A DNA stretch of 64,000 nt from Acetobacter sp. Lineage in GTDB: Bacteria > Pseudomonadota > Alphaproteobacteria > Acetobacterales > Acetobacteraceae. The notes under the pieces were generated by a model that had not been told where the DNA came from, did no database searches, and was given only the letters and a program-made list of their open reading frames with translations. The stretch covers positions 431,001 to 495,000 of the forward strand of contig NZ_JAKVME010000003.1 of NCBI RefSeq assembly GCF_022483985.1, read 5' to 3'. This document shows, piece by piece, positions 16,634 to 25,466 of this stretch (its first letter is position 1; the number at the start of each line of letters is the position of its first letter). The translations under genes were made by a program, and so were the position numbers.

Positions 16634-17815
16634 ATGGATAGTTTGATCATGGACGGATCGCGGATTATCGAACCCATCCTTACTGAAGTCGAAGTGCCGG
16701 ACGCGCTGGTAAAGCGCTTCGCTGAACGGGCAGCCGATCATGACAGGCGTGGTGAAATCGGATTCGATAATCTGGAGGATCTGCGCGGGGCTGGATTGCT
16801 GGCTCTCGCTGTGCCTCGCAGCAAGGGCGGCGGCGGAATCACCCTGCGTCAGATTGAGCAGGTCGTCGCGCGTGTGGCAGAGGGAGACCCGTCAACGGCT
16901 CTGATTCTTGCCATGCAGTATCTTCAGACTTTGGGGATCGTCGCATCGAGAACATGGCCCGGGGATGTGCGGGATGAAGTGCTTGATTCCATCGTCCGCT
17001 CCGGGGCGCTGCTCAATGCTCTGCGTGTCGAGCCCGAGCTTGGCACACCGGCACGCGGCGGTGTTCCGGCGACACGCGTGCGACAGGAAGGAGGGCGCTG
17101 GCTGCTTTCGGGTCGTAAAATCTTTTCGACAGGTTCATCGGCACTGCATTGGGGCGTCGTCTGGGGCGCGACGGAGGGCGAAACACCCCGTATCGGACAG
17201 ATTCTGGTGCCGCTCGACTCTCCCGGTGTTCGGATTGAAAAGAGCTGGCATCAGTTGGGAATGAGAGCGACCGGCAGCGACACCATCATCTTTGAGGATG
17301 TCGAGATTCCGGAACGGTATCTCATCAATTTCCATGATGGTGGCAGCAATCCGGAAACACCGATCCTCGCTACGGCGCATACGGCTGTCGTGGCGGGTCT
17401 TTATGATGCGGTGGCGCGTTCGGCACGGGACTGGCTGATTGGCTTTCTGAACGGGCGGGTACCGACCGCGCTGGGTCGTCCCCTTTCGACGCTTCCTCGT
17501 TTTCACAGCGTTCTGGGTGAGATCGACGGACTTCTTCTCAGCAATGAGGCCCTGCTGGAAAGCGCATTTTCAAAAATTGAGGCTGAAACCATTACTCCGG
17601 TGGAAGCAGGACAGATCAAGCGTCTCGTGACCGAAAACGCCATTGCTGCTGTTGCGCGGGCCGTAGAAGTGACAGGTAATCCGGGCCTGAGTCAGGATAA
17701 TCCTCTGGAGCGGCATTACCGGAATGTCCTGTGTGGCCGTATTCATACACCGCAGGCTGATGCGGTTCTTGAGGCGGCCGGACGGTCGGCTTTCGAAGTT
17801 GCTGGCAACGGATAA
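16634..17815 (+). CDS. Acyl-CoA dehydrogenase-fold flavin monooxygenase (SfnB/DszC-like)
   Basis: A 393-residue protein of the acyl-CoA dehydrogenase superfamily. It follows the sulfur-acquisition branch (SfnB/DszC-type) in size and in motifs such as LRGAGLLALAVPRSKGG, VARVAEGDPSTALILAMQ, GRKIFSTGSSALHWGVVWG and WHQLGMRATGSDTIIFEDV. Members use reduced flavin and O2 to oxidise sulfur or nitrogen compounds rather than acyl-CoA. Encoded 5 bases after the binding protein, hence co-transcribed. An alternative ATG at 16649 would shorten it by 5 residues. A genuine acyl-CoA dehydrogenase is less likely given the context. Confidence 0.83.
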   Translation: MDSLIMDGSRIIEPILTEVEVPDALVKRFAERAADHDRRGEIGFDNLEDLRGAGLLALAVPRSKGGGGITLRQIEQVVARVAEGDPSTALILAMQYLQTLGIVASRTWPGDVRDEVLDSIVRSGALLNALRVEPELGTPARGGVPATRVRQEGGRWLLSGRKIFSTGSSALHWGVVWGATEGETPRIGQILVPLDSPGVRIEKSWHQLGMRATGSDTIIFEDVEIPERYLINFHDGGSNPETPILATAHTAVVAGLYDAVARSARDWLIGFLNGRVPTALGRPLSTLPRFHSVLGEIDGLLLSNEALLESAFSKIEAETITPVEAGQIKRLVTENAIAAVARAVEVTGNPGLSQDNPLERHYRNVLCGRIHTPQADAVLEAAGRSAFEVAGNG

Positions 17816-17883
17816 ATCCGAAACAGGCGAAAAGCCCGGTATGGACCGAATAATGGTGTGATTTACATCAGCAGGAGACAGTC

Positions 17884-18570
17884 ATGCGGATTTCCTCATC
17901 ATTCGCTTCCGGAAGATTTCTGCCGCAGCCGGTTTCATGGCTGGAGGACGAAGTGGAGGACCGGCTGAAAACTCTTATCCTGCGTCTGACGATGTTTGAT
18001 GTGCTGATTGTGCCTGGTCTGGATGGATCGGGAGAAAGGCACTGGCAGTCATTGTGGAAAAATTTTCTGATCCATAAAGGGATTTCTGTTTACACAGTGA
18101 AACAGGCTGACTGGACCAGTCCAGATCTGGGAACATGGAGAAAGACGTTGGTGTCTTCGGTTCAGCGATGCACGCGACCAGTGCTTGTTGTTGCGCATAG
18201 TCTGGGCGCGTTGCTGACTGTTCATTGTGCGGAACTGAATGTTGCGGGCGCGTTACTGGTCGCGCCTGCGGATGCAGAGGAAGCGCGGGCATCGGATCGA
18301 ATGCGGGTGAGAGATTTTGCGCCTTTGCCGCAAGACGCTGTGCGGTTTCCATCTGTCTTGGTGACGAGCGACAATGATGAGTGGCTTTCTCCCGCGCGTG
18401 CCCGGTTTATGGCGGATTGCTGGGGAGCGGAGCTGTTTCCCGCGGGCCGGGTCGGTCATATTGGAAATCGGGAAAATCTTGGGATATGGAGGGAAGGGTT
18501 TGGCGCTCTGGAGAAGCTGCTCGACCGGATTGACAATGAGCGTCTGCCGCCAGAGACGCACGAAGTCTGA
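17884..18570 (+). CDS. Alpha/beta hydrolase, RBBP9/YdeN family
   Basis: A 228-residue serine hydrolase-fold protein. After a 37-residue N-terminal extension comes FDVLIVPGLDGSGERHW, the RBBP9/YdeN signature. The nucleophile motif AHSLG places Ser106; Asp163 or Asp165 and His192 (GHIG) complete a triad. AGGAG 6-7 bases upstream supports the ATG at 17884 despite an internal ATG at 17992 that would remove the extension. It follows the monooxygenase gene by 68 bases and is probably the last gene of that operon. Substrate is unknown; ester or thioester cleavage of an organosulfur compound is speculative. Confidence 0.85.
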   Translation: MRISSSFASGRFLPQPVSWLEDEVEDRLKTLILRLTMFDVLIVPGLDGSGERHWQSLWKNFLIHKGISVYTVKQADWTSPDLGTWRKTLVSSVQRCTRPVLVVAHSLGALLTVHCAELNVAGALLVAPADAEEARASDRMRVRDFAPLPQDAVRFPSVLVTSDNDEWLSPARARFMADCWGAELFPAGRVGHIGNRENLGIWREGFGALEKLLDRIDNERLPPETHEV

Positions 18571-18573
18571 GGA

Positions 18574-18600
18574 AGCGGCGATCTTCCGATGATCGCCGCT
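18574..18600. terminator. Hairpin between convergent hydrolase and nitroreductase genes
   Basis: A 10-bp stem AGCGGCGATC (18574-18583) / GATCGCCGCT (18591-18600) with a 7-base loop sits between two convergent genes. It lacks a T tract, so it may be a weak or factor-assisted bidirectional terminator. Confidence 0.55.
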
Positions 18601-18607
18601 CAGCCGG

Positions 18608-19219
18608 TCAGGATGCTGGTGCGGAAGGGATGAAACGACCTTCAGACGCCAGAGTATCAAGAGGAAGGCGCGGTGAGGGCTTTTCCCGTTCCTGCAGATT
18701 TTCCGGAAGCTGGCTGGTGGAGCCACGATGCCCGATCACGAGGGCCGCGTGCACGACATGATCGGCAGGCAATTCCAGGCCGGCATGAGCCAGTTCCTTG
18801 TCGAAGCCGCTGACCGGATGCGTGTGCCATCCGTTCTGATTGGCTTGCAACTGGATCAGGACGCTGGCGGCTCCTGCATCGAAGGCGTGCGATGGCGCTT
18901 CAACGGGTTCGCCTGTGCGGGCGCTGTCGGTGACGGTGCGTGAAGCGATATAGACGATCGCGGAGGCGTTCTCGGCCCATCCACGGTTGAAGGGGATCAG
19001 CCAGGAGAGGAACCGCTCCCAGCTTGGTGTGTTGCGGCAGGCGTAAATGAAACGCCAGGGCTGGGCATTGTAGGCGGAAGGCGCCCAACGGCCCGCATCA
19101 AGAAGGTTGAGCAGGCCTTCCTGTGTAATTTCGTCAGGCGTGAAGGCTCGGGGCGACCAACGATTGAGAATGAAGGGGGCCACCTGTGAACCGGCTTCAC
19201 GGTCCGGGAATGAAGTCAT
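18608..19219 (-). CDS. Nitroreductase-family FMN oxidoreductase
   Basis: A 203-residue FMN-dependent NAD(P)H oxidoreductase. Family landmarks are RWSPRAFTPDEIT near the N-terminus, LLDAGRWAPSAYNAQPWRFIYA (FMN-binding), and GAASVLIQLQANQNGWHTHPVSGFD. Start 19219 has GGAG 11 bases upstream; a longer frame to 19300 is unsupported. It is transcribed towards the hydrolase and lies 150 bases from the next minus-strand gene. It may supply reduced flavin or detoxify; its role in sulfur metabolism is only suggested by position. Confidence 0.87.
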   Translation of the reverse strand: MTSFPDREAGSQVAPFILNRWSPRAFTPDEITQEGLLNLLDAGRWAPSAYNAQPWRFIYACRNTPSWERFLSWLIPFNRGWAENASAIVYIASRTVTDSARTGEPVEAPSHAFDAGAASVLIQLQANQNGWHTHPVSGFDKELAHAGLELPADHVVHAALVIGHRGSTSQLPENLQEREKPSPRLPLDTLASEGRFIPSAPAS

Positions 19220-19371
19220 CGTCTGTAAAACTCCGAAAGGATTGTGATTTGAAGGTACCTCGACGGTCTTCCTATATTGCTTCTGGTTGCGCGGAGACAA
19301 TCAGCAGGGCAGCAGCATGGTGCAGGAGAGCAAGAAATGAAAATGAATAATTCTGAAGAATCTTATGGAAG

Positions 19372-20349
19372 TCAGGAAGGAATTGAAAACGACCGATCAT
19401 AAAAATCAGCTACAGTGATCCTGGATGGAATGACACCGGCAGTCTGATAGAGATCGGCTACTTTCTGATGAATGGCAACGGCTTCGTCCGTAACGGAAGG
19501 CAGGGCGGTCATTACCATGCGGGAAGATGTCACACGGGCAATATCCAGTGGCGTGCCGGTATCCCGCGAAAAGGCAAGGGCGCGTTCTTCCAGATGGGTA
19601 GCGCCCCATGCGAGAGCTTTTCCAACGCGTGACATGAAATCCGTCAGTTCGGGCCGTTTTTTGGCGATGGCCGCCTCGCTGGCGATACCGCATTCGACCT
19701 CATCAACCAGACCATGAGCGGTCAGCAGAATACGGGCATGGTCTTCAAGTTCAGCCGTTGCAGCATAAGGATCCCAGATCGCCCATGCGTCTATGGATCC
19801 GCTGGCGAGTGCCATTCTCGCATTTGCAGCAGCCAAGGGTACCGGTACAATCTGGCCCGTATCAAGACCTTCCCTTTTCAGGGCCGCCAGAATTAGAAGA
19901 TGACCCGGTGATCCTTTTACAAATGCGACACGACAACCGATCAGATCCCGCATGGTGCGAATATTACTTTTTCCGGGAACCAGCAGCGCATTGGATTTTC
20001 CATCCACATGCCACGCCGAAATTGCCTTGAGCGAACTGCCTGTCGCAAAAGTGAAGGTAGCAGTTGCGTCTCCGACATAACCAAAATCAAGCGCTCCTGA
20101 AGCAATCGCGGCGATCAGGGGAGCACCCACGGGAAAGGACGCCCATTGGATGCGGTAAGGTAACTGTTCGAGCTGTCCGGAAGCTTTCAGAAGAGAACGT
20201 ATGCCTCCTTTCTGATCTCCGACAAAGAGTGTGACGCCGCCACTTCCGTCCTCGGGGCCGGATAATCCGGATGCCGCCTGGAGTGGCGAGGGCAACAGCG
20301 GGAGGAAAGACGCACCGAGTATTGCGCGGCGGGAGAGAAAAATCTTCAT
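19372..20349 (-). CDS. SsuA-like ABC substrate-binding protein
   Basis: A 325-residue periplasmic binding protein. The leader contains SRRAILGAS followed by a hydrophobic stretch ending near LQAA, Tat-like. SsuA-type motifs seen are FVGDQKGGIRSLLKASGQ, ASGALDFGYVGDA, KGSPGHLLILAALKREG and GSIDAWAIWDPY. GAGAGAGG about 8 bases upstream supports the ATG at 20349. It is downstream of the ferredoxin and flavoprotein genes on the same strand (gap 35 bases), so a redox enzyme and a binding protein share an operon without a local permease. The SsuCB pair at 13904-15512 may serve it. Confidence 0.88.
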   Translation of the reverse strand: MKIFLSRRAILGASFLPLLPSPLQAASGLSGPEDGSGGVTLFVGDQKGGIRSLLKASGQLEQLPYRIQWASFPVGAPLIAAIASGALDFGYVGDATATFTFATGSSLKAISAWHVDGKSNALLVPGKSNIRTMRDLIGCRVAFVKGSPGHLLILAALKREGLDTGQIVPVPLAAANARMALASGSIDAWAIWDPYAATAELEDHARILLTAHGLVDEVECGIASEAAIAKKRPELTDFMSRVGKALAWGATHLEERALAFSRDTGTPLDIARVTSSRMVMTALPSVTDEAVAIHQKVADLYQTAGVIPSRITVADFYDRSFSIPS

Positions 20350-20384
20350 ACTGATGGCCTCTCTCAAAAGATTCTTAGATCATT

Positions 20385-20762
20385 TCAGGTTTTCTTTTCA
20401 GATTCCTTGTCATTGGATTGCTGAAGTGCATAGCGTGCGGATGAAATCATCACCCCTTCCCGCAACAGGCCACCCAGTTGCCAGAAATTTTTCAGAGGAT
20501 CTTTTTCATGGGCATCCCAGCCATAGTCTTTGCGGATATTTCCCAGAGGATCATTTTTCAATTCTGAACGGGGAACATCGACCGCAACGTAAATGGCGTC
20601 TTCAGGACAATAAAGTTCACAGAGAAAGCAGGTCTGACACTGATCCGGTCGTGCGATAACAGGGAGTTGACCGTTTTTTGCCATGTCGAGAACATGGTCT
20701 GGACAGGCTACGACACACGCATTGCAGTTGTTGCAACGCTCAGAAATAATTTCCGCAATCAT
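20385..20762 (-). CDS. 8Fe ferredoxin, AprB-like electron-transfer subunit
   Basis: A 125-residue iron-sulfur protein. Two [4Fe-4S] motifs are visible: Cys10, 13, 16 and 20, and Cys42, 45, 48 and 52, each followed by Pro. A tail of about 70 residues follows (with KNDPLGNIRKDYGWDAHEKD), an arrangement like the beta subunit of adenylylsulfate reductase (AprB). The start overlaps the stop of the flavoprotein gene (ATGA), so the two should form a complex. It probably passes electrons to or from the FAD subunit in the cytoplasm. Whether the complex acts on APS is not established. Confidence 0.88.
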   Translation of the reverse strand: MIAEIISERCNNCNACVVACPDHVLDMAKNGQLPVIARPDQCQTCFLCELYCPEDAIYVAVDVPRSELKNDPLGNIRKDYGWDAHEKDPLKNFWQLGGLLREGVMISSARYALQQSNDKESEKKT

Positions 20763-22342
20763 GATATGACCTCAGTGCTGCGAGTCTTTTCCAGATACGG
20801 AGTGAGTCTATCCAGACCTCCTGTGATGATCCGGCTCTGATATTCGGGATTCTGCTGGGAATAGTCTTCCCGTACATGCATGCCACGGCTCTCCTTTCGC
20901 GCCAGAGCGGATGCATTGCACCATCTGGCGGTTGCAACCATGGCAGCGGTCTCTCTTGCTGAAACGGCTTCCAGTCCTTCACCGCGCAGGCTGGTCCGCA
21001 TTTCTGACCACGTTGCGTCCAGTAAGGAGGCTGAAGAGTTCAACTTGCTTTCACTTCTCCACAGGGCCCTGTCCAGATCGAGTATTTCTTTTTGTGTGAC
21101 CTGTATTGCGGCTTTTCTGTCAACAGTCCTGACTGTGCCGGACGGACGTAATCCGGCACTGCCAAGCGGTTTCAGTTTTTCGTTCTGATCCGGTATTTTT
21201 CGGTATTTTTTGGCTTCATGAGCAGCTCCCCTGCCTGAAAGCACACCGGAAGACAGAGCCCATGCGGCATTCTGTGCGCCTCCGCCACTGGTGGCGCCCG
21301 CGATATGTTCGCGTGTTGCCGCATCGCCCGCCGCAAACAGACCCGGTACAGAGGTGGCGCAGACGTCATCGATAATCCGGAGACCACCGATTCCCCGGAT
21401 AGTGCCTTCTCCAAACAGCTTTACTTCAAACCGATCCTTGAACATATCGAGGCCGCGCCGCTCAAAAGCAGCGACTGTTGCTGGCTGAATCTCCCTGATG
21501 ACCGCAGGCAGTCCGACAGGTGCTTCGTGAAGGTCGGCATAAACCGGTCCGGCCCGGAAGGCATCGGCCAATTTACAGAGATAGTCACGGGGTTTATCCC
21601 AGCCGGGTATGGACAGAAGCTGTCCTTCCGCATCGAAATATCGCGCTCCCGTATAAGGCAGGGTGCGTGTACTCAGCCAGGCAGGAGAGATGGAGTAGGA
21701 AACACAGAATTCCATTCCGGAAAGCTCTGCTCCAGCCTCGACGCCCATGAGATAGCCGTCACCTGTGTTGTTATGACTGCCCAGCAGGCCCGATCGAAAG
21801 GCGCAACCGCCTGTCGCCATTACGACTGCACCGGTTCTGGCGCTCCATGGTCGGTCATTCAGCCGGTCATAACCCGCCACTCCGCCGATCGAGCCATCCT
21901 GCCGCGCCAGAAGCTCCAGAACAGGGTGCTGATCAAGAATGGTGACGCCTAGCTGTACAGCATACTGCCGCAAGGCGCGTAGATATTCCGGGCCCCTCAG
22001 ACCGGAGCGAAACGTGCCACCCTTGCCGTCTCCGGAGAAAGGATACCACGGGGCGATTTCAGGAATGGACTGCCATGTTATGTCAATGATGCGTTCCATC
22101 CAGACAGGGTCAGCCAACCCAAAAGCACTTTCCAGTCGACGTTCTACTGCTGACCTGCGTAGATCCGGTTCCGGTGGTACCCACCAGTGATTCGGACCGG
22201 CTGGTGCGGTGACGCCGCTGGTTCCCATAAAGCCCTTATCCGCGATGACGACACGGGCGCCTGTTTTCGCGGCCGAAATGGCGGCCCATCCCGCCGCCAT
22301 CCCGCCACCGATAACCAGAACATCTGTAATGATTTTGTTCAT
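20759..22342 (-). CDS. FAD-dependent oxidoreductase, fumarate reductase/AprA-like flavoprotein
   Basis: A 527-residue flavoprotein of the succinate dehydrogenase/fumarate reductase/AprA superfamily. FAD is bound by VIGGGMAAGWAA near residues 10-21, MATGGCAF near 175 and GLFAAGDAA near 335, and the C-terminal helical domain begins near 420. The covalent-FAD histidine of SdhA is replaced in SGVTAPAGPNHW. It is shorter than dissimilatory AprA (over 600 residues) and carries no signal peptide. Coupling with an AprB-like ferredoxin and a SsuA-like binding protein suggests a cytoplasmic redox step on an imported sulfur compound. Function is inferred; alternatives are a fumarate- or aspartate-oxidase-like activity. 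Confidence 0.85.
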   Translation of the reverse strand: MNKIITDVLVIGGGMAAGWAAISAAKTGARVVIADKGFMGTSGVTAPAGPNHWWVPPEPDLRRSAVERRLESAFGLADPVWMERIIDITWQSIPEIAPWYPFSGDGKGGTFRSGLRGPEYLRALRQYAVQLGVTILDQHPVLELLARQDGSIGGVAGYDRLNDRPWSARTGAVVMATGGCAFRSGLLGSHNNTGDGYLMGVEAGAELSGMEFCVSYSISPAWLSTRTLPYTGARYFDAEGQLLSIPGWDKPRDYLCKLADAFRAGPVYADLHEAPVGLPAVIREIQPATVAAFERRGLDMFKDRFEVKLFGEGTIRGIGGLRIIDDVCATSVPGLFAAGDAATREHIAGATSGGGAQNAAWALSSGVLSGRGAAHEAKKYRKIPDQNEKLKPLGSAGLRPSGTVRTVDRKAAIQVTQKEILDLDRALWRSESKLNSSASLLDATWSEMRTSLRGEGLEAVSARETAAMVATARWCNASALARKESRGMHVREDYSQQNPEYQSRIITGGLDRLTPYLEKTRSTEVIS

Positions 22343-22585
22343 GATGCCGACCTGTTCAGGAAATTCAAAAAATATATTTACTTGTCGAGAGAGATTGTTT
22401 TCGGATTTTTTCTGGAAGCACTGTTATCTCACCGCAGGTTGCCCAGTGTCGTTGATCACCCAGATTTCGGGCTCTTCCCCTGAAGGTCATATGATGTCTG
22501 CTGAAAGGCACGATGTTTTCCTATAAACCGGCCGTTCAGATGAACATGGGCAGGAGAGAGTGGGAGGAATGCCAGTTCCTCTGTG

Positions 22586-23881
22586 TCAGAGTCCCAGATG
22601 ATGACGGAGAGTTTTTCCGTTGTAATTCCGGCGAAATGCCCCTCGACGTTGAAGTTCGGGCACCACAGCGTCAAAGAACAGATCGTCTGAAGCTGGGCAG
22701 TTGGGGGGAATGATCGTAAAACCGTCTACTCCCGTCTCATCGATCCACGACATCATCTGATCGGCTACAGTAGCCGGAGAGCCGACAAAGGAAGGGAATG
22801 ATAGATCCCGGGCATAGGAGCGCGCGGTCTGCTCCAGTGTCAGTCCTCGCGCTCTTGCATCTGCGATCAAGGGTAGGAAACGACCGCGGCTGCCCCGGAT
22901 TTCAGAATCGAGATCTGGAATCAATTCATTGGCGGAATACCGAGAAAGATCATGATTCATGCTGCCGGACATGAAAGTCAGGCCTGCAAGAGGGTGGATG
23001 AGCGCATCCAGCTCCGCCTGAAATTCTCCAGCTAGGGAGTCTGTTTCCGCAACTACAGGGATACATCCGGGAAGGATACGGACCTTGCTGGGATCGCGAC
23101 CTGCCGACGCTGTTTTCTGACGGAAACCAGAAACAAAATCGCGTGCTCTGGCAACGGTCGTCAGAACCGGAAAAATGACTTCTGCATACCGGGCTGCGAT
23201 ATCCGAAAAGCGTTCGGAAACACCGGCCTGAATAAGGACAGGAGGGGATTCCTGATAGGGAGGGATATTGAGAGGGCCTTCTATCTGAAAATGCCGCCCC
23301 TCATGGTTAATCGGTCTGATATGGTCCGTGAGCGCGTAGAGACCCCGTTCCCGGTCCCGCACAATGGCATCGGGTTGCCAGCTCCGCCAGAGTGACTGCA
23401 CCACATCGATGAATTCTGCGGCCCGATCATAGCGTTCGGCGTGTCCAAGATGATTTTTGCGACTGAAGTTCCGGGCTTCCCCATCACTGACCGAGGTGAC
23501 GGCATTCCAGCCCACCCTCCCGTGACTGTAATGATTGATCGCACCCAGCATACGGGCGACGTGGTAGGGTTCTGTGTAGGTCGTGGAAATCGTTCCGGCG
23601 AGGCCGATTCTTTCCGTCAGGACAGAGAGTGCGGAAAGTAATGTCAGAGGTTCTGGTGAACCGATGGCGCGACTGGTCACTGTTGCTTCGGTGGAACCAC
23701 CATAACTGCTGTCGATTGCCAGCTTGTCCGCAACAAAAACCATGTCGAGAGCTGCGCGCTCCGCCTTGCGGGCAAGGGAAGCATAGGCCCTGACATCCAT
23801 AGGATCAGCGTCCGAGGATGTAGCATGTCGCCAACCTCCAAGATGCAGGCCGGACAGGGTCAGAAAGAGGGCCAGATGCAC
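22586..23881 (-). CDS. LLM-class flavin monooxygenase, NtaA/SnaA/DszA family
   Basis: A 431-residue luciferase-like monooxygenase of the NtaA/SnaA/DszA (nitrilotriacetate/pristinamycin/dibenzothiophene sulfone) branch. Typical segments are ALDMVFVADKLAI, EPLTLLSALSVLTERIGLAGT, HGRVGWNAVTS and ERYDRAAEFIDVVQSLWRSW, ending in FVGSPATVADQMMSWI. It needs FMNH2 from a separate reductase. The start is GTG at 23881 with GAGG 7 bases upstream. It is divergent from two further paralogs at 24084 and 25467. Substrate is unknown; S- or N-containing organics are likely. Confidence 0.88.
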   Translation of the reverse strand: MHLALFLTLSGLHLGGWRHATSSDADPMDVRAYASLARKAERAALDMVFVADKLAIDSSYGGSTEATVTSRAIGSPEPLTLLSALSVLTERIGLAGTISTTYTEPYHVARMLGAINHYSHGRVGWNAVTSVSDGEARNFSRKNHLGHAERYDRAAEFIDVVQSLWRSWQPDAIVRDRERGLYALTDHIRPINHEGRHFQIEGPLNIPPYQESPPVLIQAGVSERFSDIAARYAEVIFPVLTTVARARDFVSGFRQKTASAGRDPSKVRILPGCIPVVAETDSLAGEFQAELDALIHPLAGLTFMSGSMNHDLSRYSANELIPDLDSEIRGSRGRFLPLIADARARGLTLEQTARSYARDLSFPSFVGSPATVADQMMSWIDETGVDGFTIIPPNCPASDDLFFDAVVPELQRRGAFRRNYNGKTLRHHLGL

Positions 23882-24083
23882 AGGAACGCCTCGCGACGGA
23901 ATGGGTCCAAATTTCTACTCAGAGAACCTTCCTATTCATAACGAGTTTTTCTTTTCTCTTACTCAATGTCCTGCAATCAATGGTGATTGTTTTGAATGCG
24001 ATATTCGTCAATTTAATATTTCTCGTTATCGGCAGATGAAATCCAACGCCAATGTCACGTTCCTATCCTTCAGGGGGAGTGTC

Positions 24084-25439
24084 ATGAGCTCTATCAGACA
24101 GCGACAGCTCAGGTTTGGTGCGATTCTTGCCGGGGTCGGCACGGATTTCAGCCAGTGGCGGAATCCGGAATTGCCTTCAAATGCCAGCATCGATATTGAT
24201 TGGTACATCCACAATGCACGACTGGCGGAAGAGGCCAAGTTCGATCTGGTCTTCATTGTCGACAGTCCATTTATTACACGGGATACTGCGCCACACTTCC
24301 TCAATCGTCTGGAGCCGCTGACTTTATTGTCAGCTCTTGCGGTTTCCACATCGCGTATTGGTTTGGTGGGAACGCTTACCACCACGTACTGGGAACCTTA
24401 CAATGTCGCACGTCTGTTCGGTTCACTCGACCATATCAGCAAAGGACGTGCTGGCTGGAATGTGGTGACCACCGGGCTTGAAGGAGCATCACGCAATTAT
24501 GGTCAGGACAAGCACCTTGATCATGCTCTGCGTTACAGGCGGGCAGAAGAATTTGTCGATGTAGTGAAGGGGCTCTGGGATAGCTATGAGGACAATGCCT
24601 TTCCCTATGACAAGGAAAACGACGTTTTTCTTGATAAGTCAAAGCAGCACGCCCTCAATCACAAAGGCGAATTCCTGTCTGTTGCAGGACCTCTGGCGCT
24701 GAGTCGTTCGTCGCAGGGGCATCCTGTCATTTTTCAGGCTGGCGACAGCAACGCAGGTCGACAACTGGGAGCGCAGATTGCGGACGGCACTTTTGCAGCG
24801 GTAGAGGATTTCGATTCCGCTCTTGAATATTACAAGGATCTCAAAGGGAGGGCGAAAGCGCTGGGCCGTGACCCTGATTCCATTCACGTTCTGCCCGGCA
24901 TTGCTCCGATCATTGCCGAAACAGATGAAAAGGCCCGAGAGATCGCGATTGAGCGGGAAGGCTTGCTGGACATAGAGAAAAAGCTTGTCGCTCTTGGTCG
25001 GGCCTTCAATTATCATGATTTCCGGCAATATCCGCTCGATGAACCTTTTCCGGATGTCAGTAATCTGACCCTGAATAGTTACAAAGGTCACGCAGAGCGT
25101 ATTCTGCGGGGAGTGGCGGCTGATAATCTGACATTGAGACAGGCGGCGGAGCGTTATGGAGGCTGGCGTCTCAACTTTGTTGGATCACCGGAAACCGTGG
25201 CCAATGAGATTGAACGCTGGTTTGTGGGTGGGGCAGCGGATGGCTTCAACGTACGCGTCACCAATCCTGGGGATTTCAAAGCTTTTCGTGAGCATGTCAT
25301 TCCGATCCTGCAGAAAAGAGGCCTGTTCCGGACTGAATATGAAGGTGCAACACTGAGAGATCATCTCGGTCTTTCAATTCCCGAAAACAGATGGACAGCA
25401 GAGAAACGTGAAGGTCTTTCGCGTGCTGATGCCGCCTGA
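24084..25439 (+). CDS. LLM-class flavin monooxygenase, NtaA/SnaA/DszA family
   Basis: A 451-residue NtaA/SnaA/DszA-type monooxygenase. Motifs are FDLVFIVDSPF, EPLTLLSALAVSTSRIGLVGT, SKGRAGWNVVTTGLEGASRNYG, YRRAEEFVDVVKGLWDSYEDN and the C-terminal FVGSPETVANEIERW. The ATG at 24084 is preferred because AGGGGGAG lies 4 bases upstream; the frame extends to 23901 but that part is AT-rich and shows no conserved feature. The paralog downstream begins 27 bases after its stop. The pair is probably a tandem duplication that diverged in substrate range. FMNH2 is presumably supplied in trans. Confidence 0.9.
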   Translation: MSSIRQRQLRFGAILAGVGTDFSQWRNPELPSNASIDIDWYIHNARLAEEAKFDLVFIVDSPFITRDTAPHFLNRLEPLTLLSALAVSTSRIGLVGTLTTTYWEPYNVARLFGSLDHISKGRAGWNVVTTGLEGASRNYGQDKHLDHALRYRRAEEFVDVVKGLWDSYEDNAFPYDKENDVFLDKSKQHALNHKGEFLSVAGPLALSRSSQGHPVIFQAGDSNAGRQLGAQIADGTFAAVEDFDSALEYYKDLKGRAKALGRDPDSIHVLPGIAPIIAETDEKAREIAIEREGLLDIEKKLVALGRAFNYHDFRQYPLDEPFPDVSNLTLNSYKGHAERILRGVAADNLTLRQAAERYGGWRLNFVGSPETVANEIERWFVGGAADGFNVRVTNPGDFKAFREHVIPILQKRGLFRTEYEGATLRDHLGLSIPENRWTAEKREGLSRADAA

Positions 25440-25466
25440 TCACACTCTGTTTTGAAAAATGGTAAA

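Noticed and set aside
23901..24083. N-terminal extension of 61 codons on the monooxygenase at 24084
   Set aside because: The extension is AT-rich, unlike the rest of the gene, and the strong AGGGGGAG before 24084 fits the true start.
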